Assembly: GCF_001941945.1 (NCBI RefSeq)
Contig: NZ_CP015583.1
Span: 1,601,001 to 1,665,000, forward strand
Direction: 5' to 3'
DNA: 64,000 nucleotides
DNA from: Roseomonas gilardii
Lineage (GTDB): Bacteria > Pseudomonadota > Alphaproteobacteria > Acetobacterales > Acetobacteraceae
The translations under genes and the position numbers were made by a program. Under the pieces are notes generated by a model, which worked only from the letters and a program-made list of their open reading frames with translations, had not been told where the DNA came from and searched no databases. This document shows positions 63,358 to 64,000 of this stretch, one piece after another; positions within the stretch are counted from its first letter, which is position 1, and every line of letters starts with the position of its first letter.

Positions 63358-64000
63358 TCAGCGCCCCCGGGGGCCGGGCGGGGCTTCGCCCAGGCTCCGT
63401 TCCTCGGTGCCCAGCGCCTCCGCCAGTCGGACCGTGGCGCTGCCAGGCTGGGCGGGCTGCTGCTGGGTCGGAGCCGGCGCCCAGCCGGTCAGCGTCAGGA
63501 GGCGCAGGGTGACGGGCACCGGCTCATCCGGTGCTGCCCCCCCCGCCAACCGGGCCAGTGCCGCCGGGAACAGTGCGCGCGGCACCGGGCGCGAGTCCCG
63601 GGCCAGGACCGCGTTGGTTTCCCCGGCCGCACGCAGGTCGCGCAGCAGGGCGAGCGGCGAGCGATAGGCGAGGCGAAGGGTCTCCGCATCCGCCACCGGC
63701 AAGGCGAACCCCGCCCGCTGCAACAGGGCCGCGCCGTCCGAGACCTCCGGGAAGGGCGAGACACGCGGCGAGACGCCGCCACGCAGCGCCTCCTCCTCGG
63801 CGGCCAGGGACTCGCGCAGGTTCTGCAGGGTGCCCAGCGCCGGGACGCTGGCCAGGAAGAGTCCGTCCGGGCGCAGCGTGCGCCGGATCTGTACCAGGGC
63901 ACCGGGAAGGTCGTTCACCCAGTGCAGCGACAGGCTGGCCACCACCAGGTCGAAGCTGTTCTCGGCGAAGGGCAGCCATTCCTCGTCCCCGGCGACCGGC
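63358..64000 (-). CDS. Class I SAM-dependent methyltransferase, 3' part (partial at right edge)
   Basis: The visible 213 residues hold the second half of a Rossmann-type methyltransferase with LPFAENSFDLVVASLSLHWV followed by NDLPGALVQIRRTLRPDG. This is typical of the BioC / NDUFAF5-like group of alphaproteobacteria. The SAM-binding glycine motif and the start lie to the right of the window. The frame stays open to base 64000. It converges on bcsC with 17 bp between stops. The substrate cannot be inferred. Confidence 0.85.
   Translation of the reverse strand, partial: PVAGDEEWLPFAENSFDLVVASLSLHWVNDLPGALVQIRRTLRPDGLFLASVPALGTLQNLRESLAAEEEALRGGVSPRVSPFPEVSDGAALLQRAGFALPVADAETLRLAYRSPLALLRDLRAAGETNAVLARDSRPVPRALFPAALARLAGGAAPDEPVPVTLRLLTLTGWAPAPTQQQPAQPGSATVRLAEALGTEERSLGEAPPGPRGR

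Overview
The window is a stretch of chromosome from a very GC-rich bacterium, by gene content an alphaproteobacterium of the Rhodospirillales, most likely Acetobacteraceae (Roseomonas-like). Signs of this are the very high GC content, the isoprenoid block xseB-ispA-dxs-tlyA, the pdxH / fabI-aroC arrangement, an NdvA-type glucan exporter and a fused cellulose synthase BcsA-BcsB. The assignment is inferred from gene content only. I see no rRNA, tRNA, CRISPR array, insertion sequence or prophage. Long antisense open frames are everywhere because of the base composition, and I left them out.

Layout. 1-9 kb: the 3' part of gltB, then housekeeping and hydrolase genes (GST, two SDR-type proteins, a TPR protein, an FAH-family enzyme coupled to an alpha/beta hydrolase). 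9-15.6 kb: two glycosyltransferases, thrS, infC (apparently starting at CTG) and an ndvA-like ABC exporter closed by a good terminator. 15.7-24.3 kb: a secreted protein with a 30-residue repeat, a ROK kinase, a TusA-like protein, and an HDAC-like gene leading the xseB-ispA-dxs-tlyA isoprenoid operon, followed by two unknown genes. 24.3-32.4 kb: aroC, fabI, pdxH, an APH/P-loop kinase fusion, a tandem universal stress protein, a Tat-exported SDR and a solute-binding protein. 32.5-40.1 kb: an M20 amidohydrolase, a 2-hydroxyacid dehydrogenase and a complete C4-dicarboxylate system (dctD, dctB, divergent dctA) with a near-ideal sigma-54 promoter and tandem activator sites.

40.1-51.9 kb: an MDR-type reductase, molybdenum cofactor genes (mobB-moeA, and mobA on the other strand), a purine pair (NCS2 permease and adenine deaminase), then upp-urc4-urc1. 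The last three look like a bacterial version of the URC uracil-breakdown pathway known from yeast. A divergent RutR/TetR-type regulator shares the intergenic space, and a perfect 16-bp palindrome of RutR type lies between them.

51.9-63.3 kb: a cellulose operon, bcsZ (GH8), a proline-rich Bcs accessory protein, bcsQ, a bcsA-bcsB fusion and bcsC, with start/stop overlaps at the bcsQ/AB and AB/C junctions. The window ends inside a methyltransferase gene on the minus strand.

The most notable items are the URC cluster with its candidate operator, the dct promoter region with a QPEG minisatellite inside dctB, the CTG start of infC, the bcsAB fusion with its proline-rich partner, and several short tandem repeats between genes.
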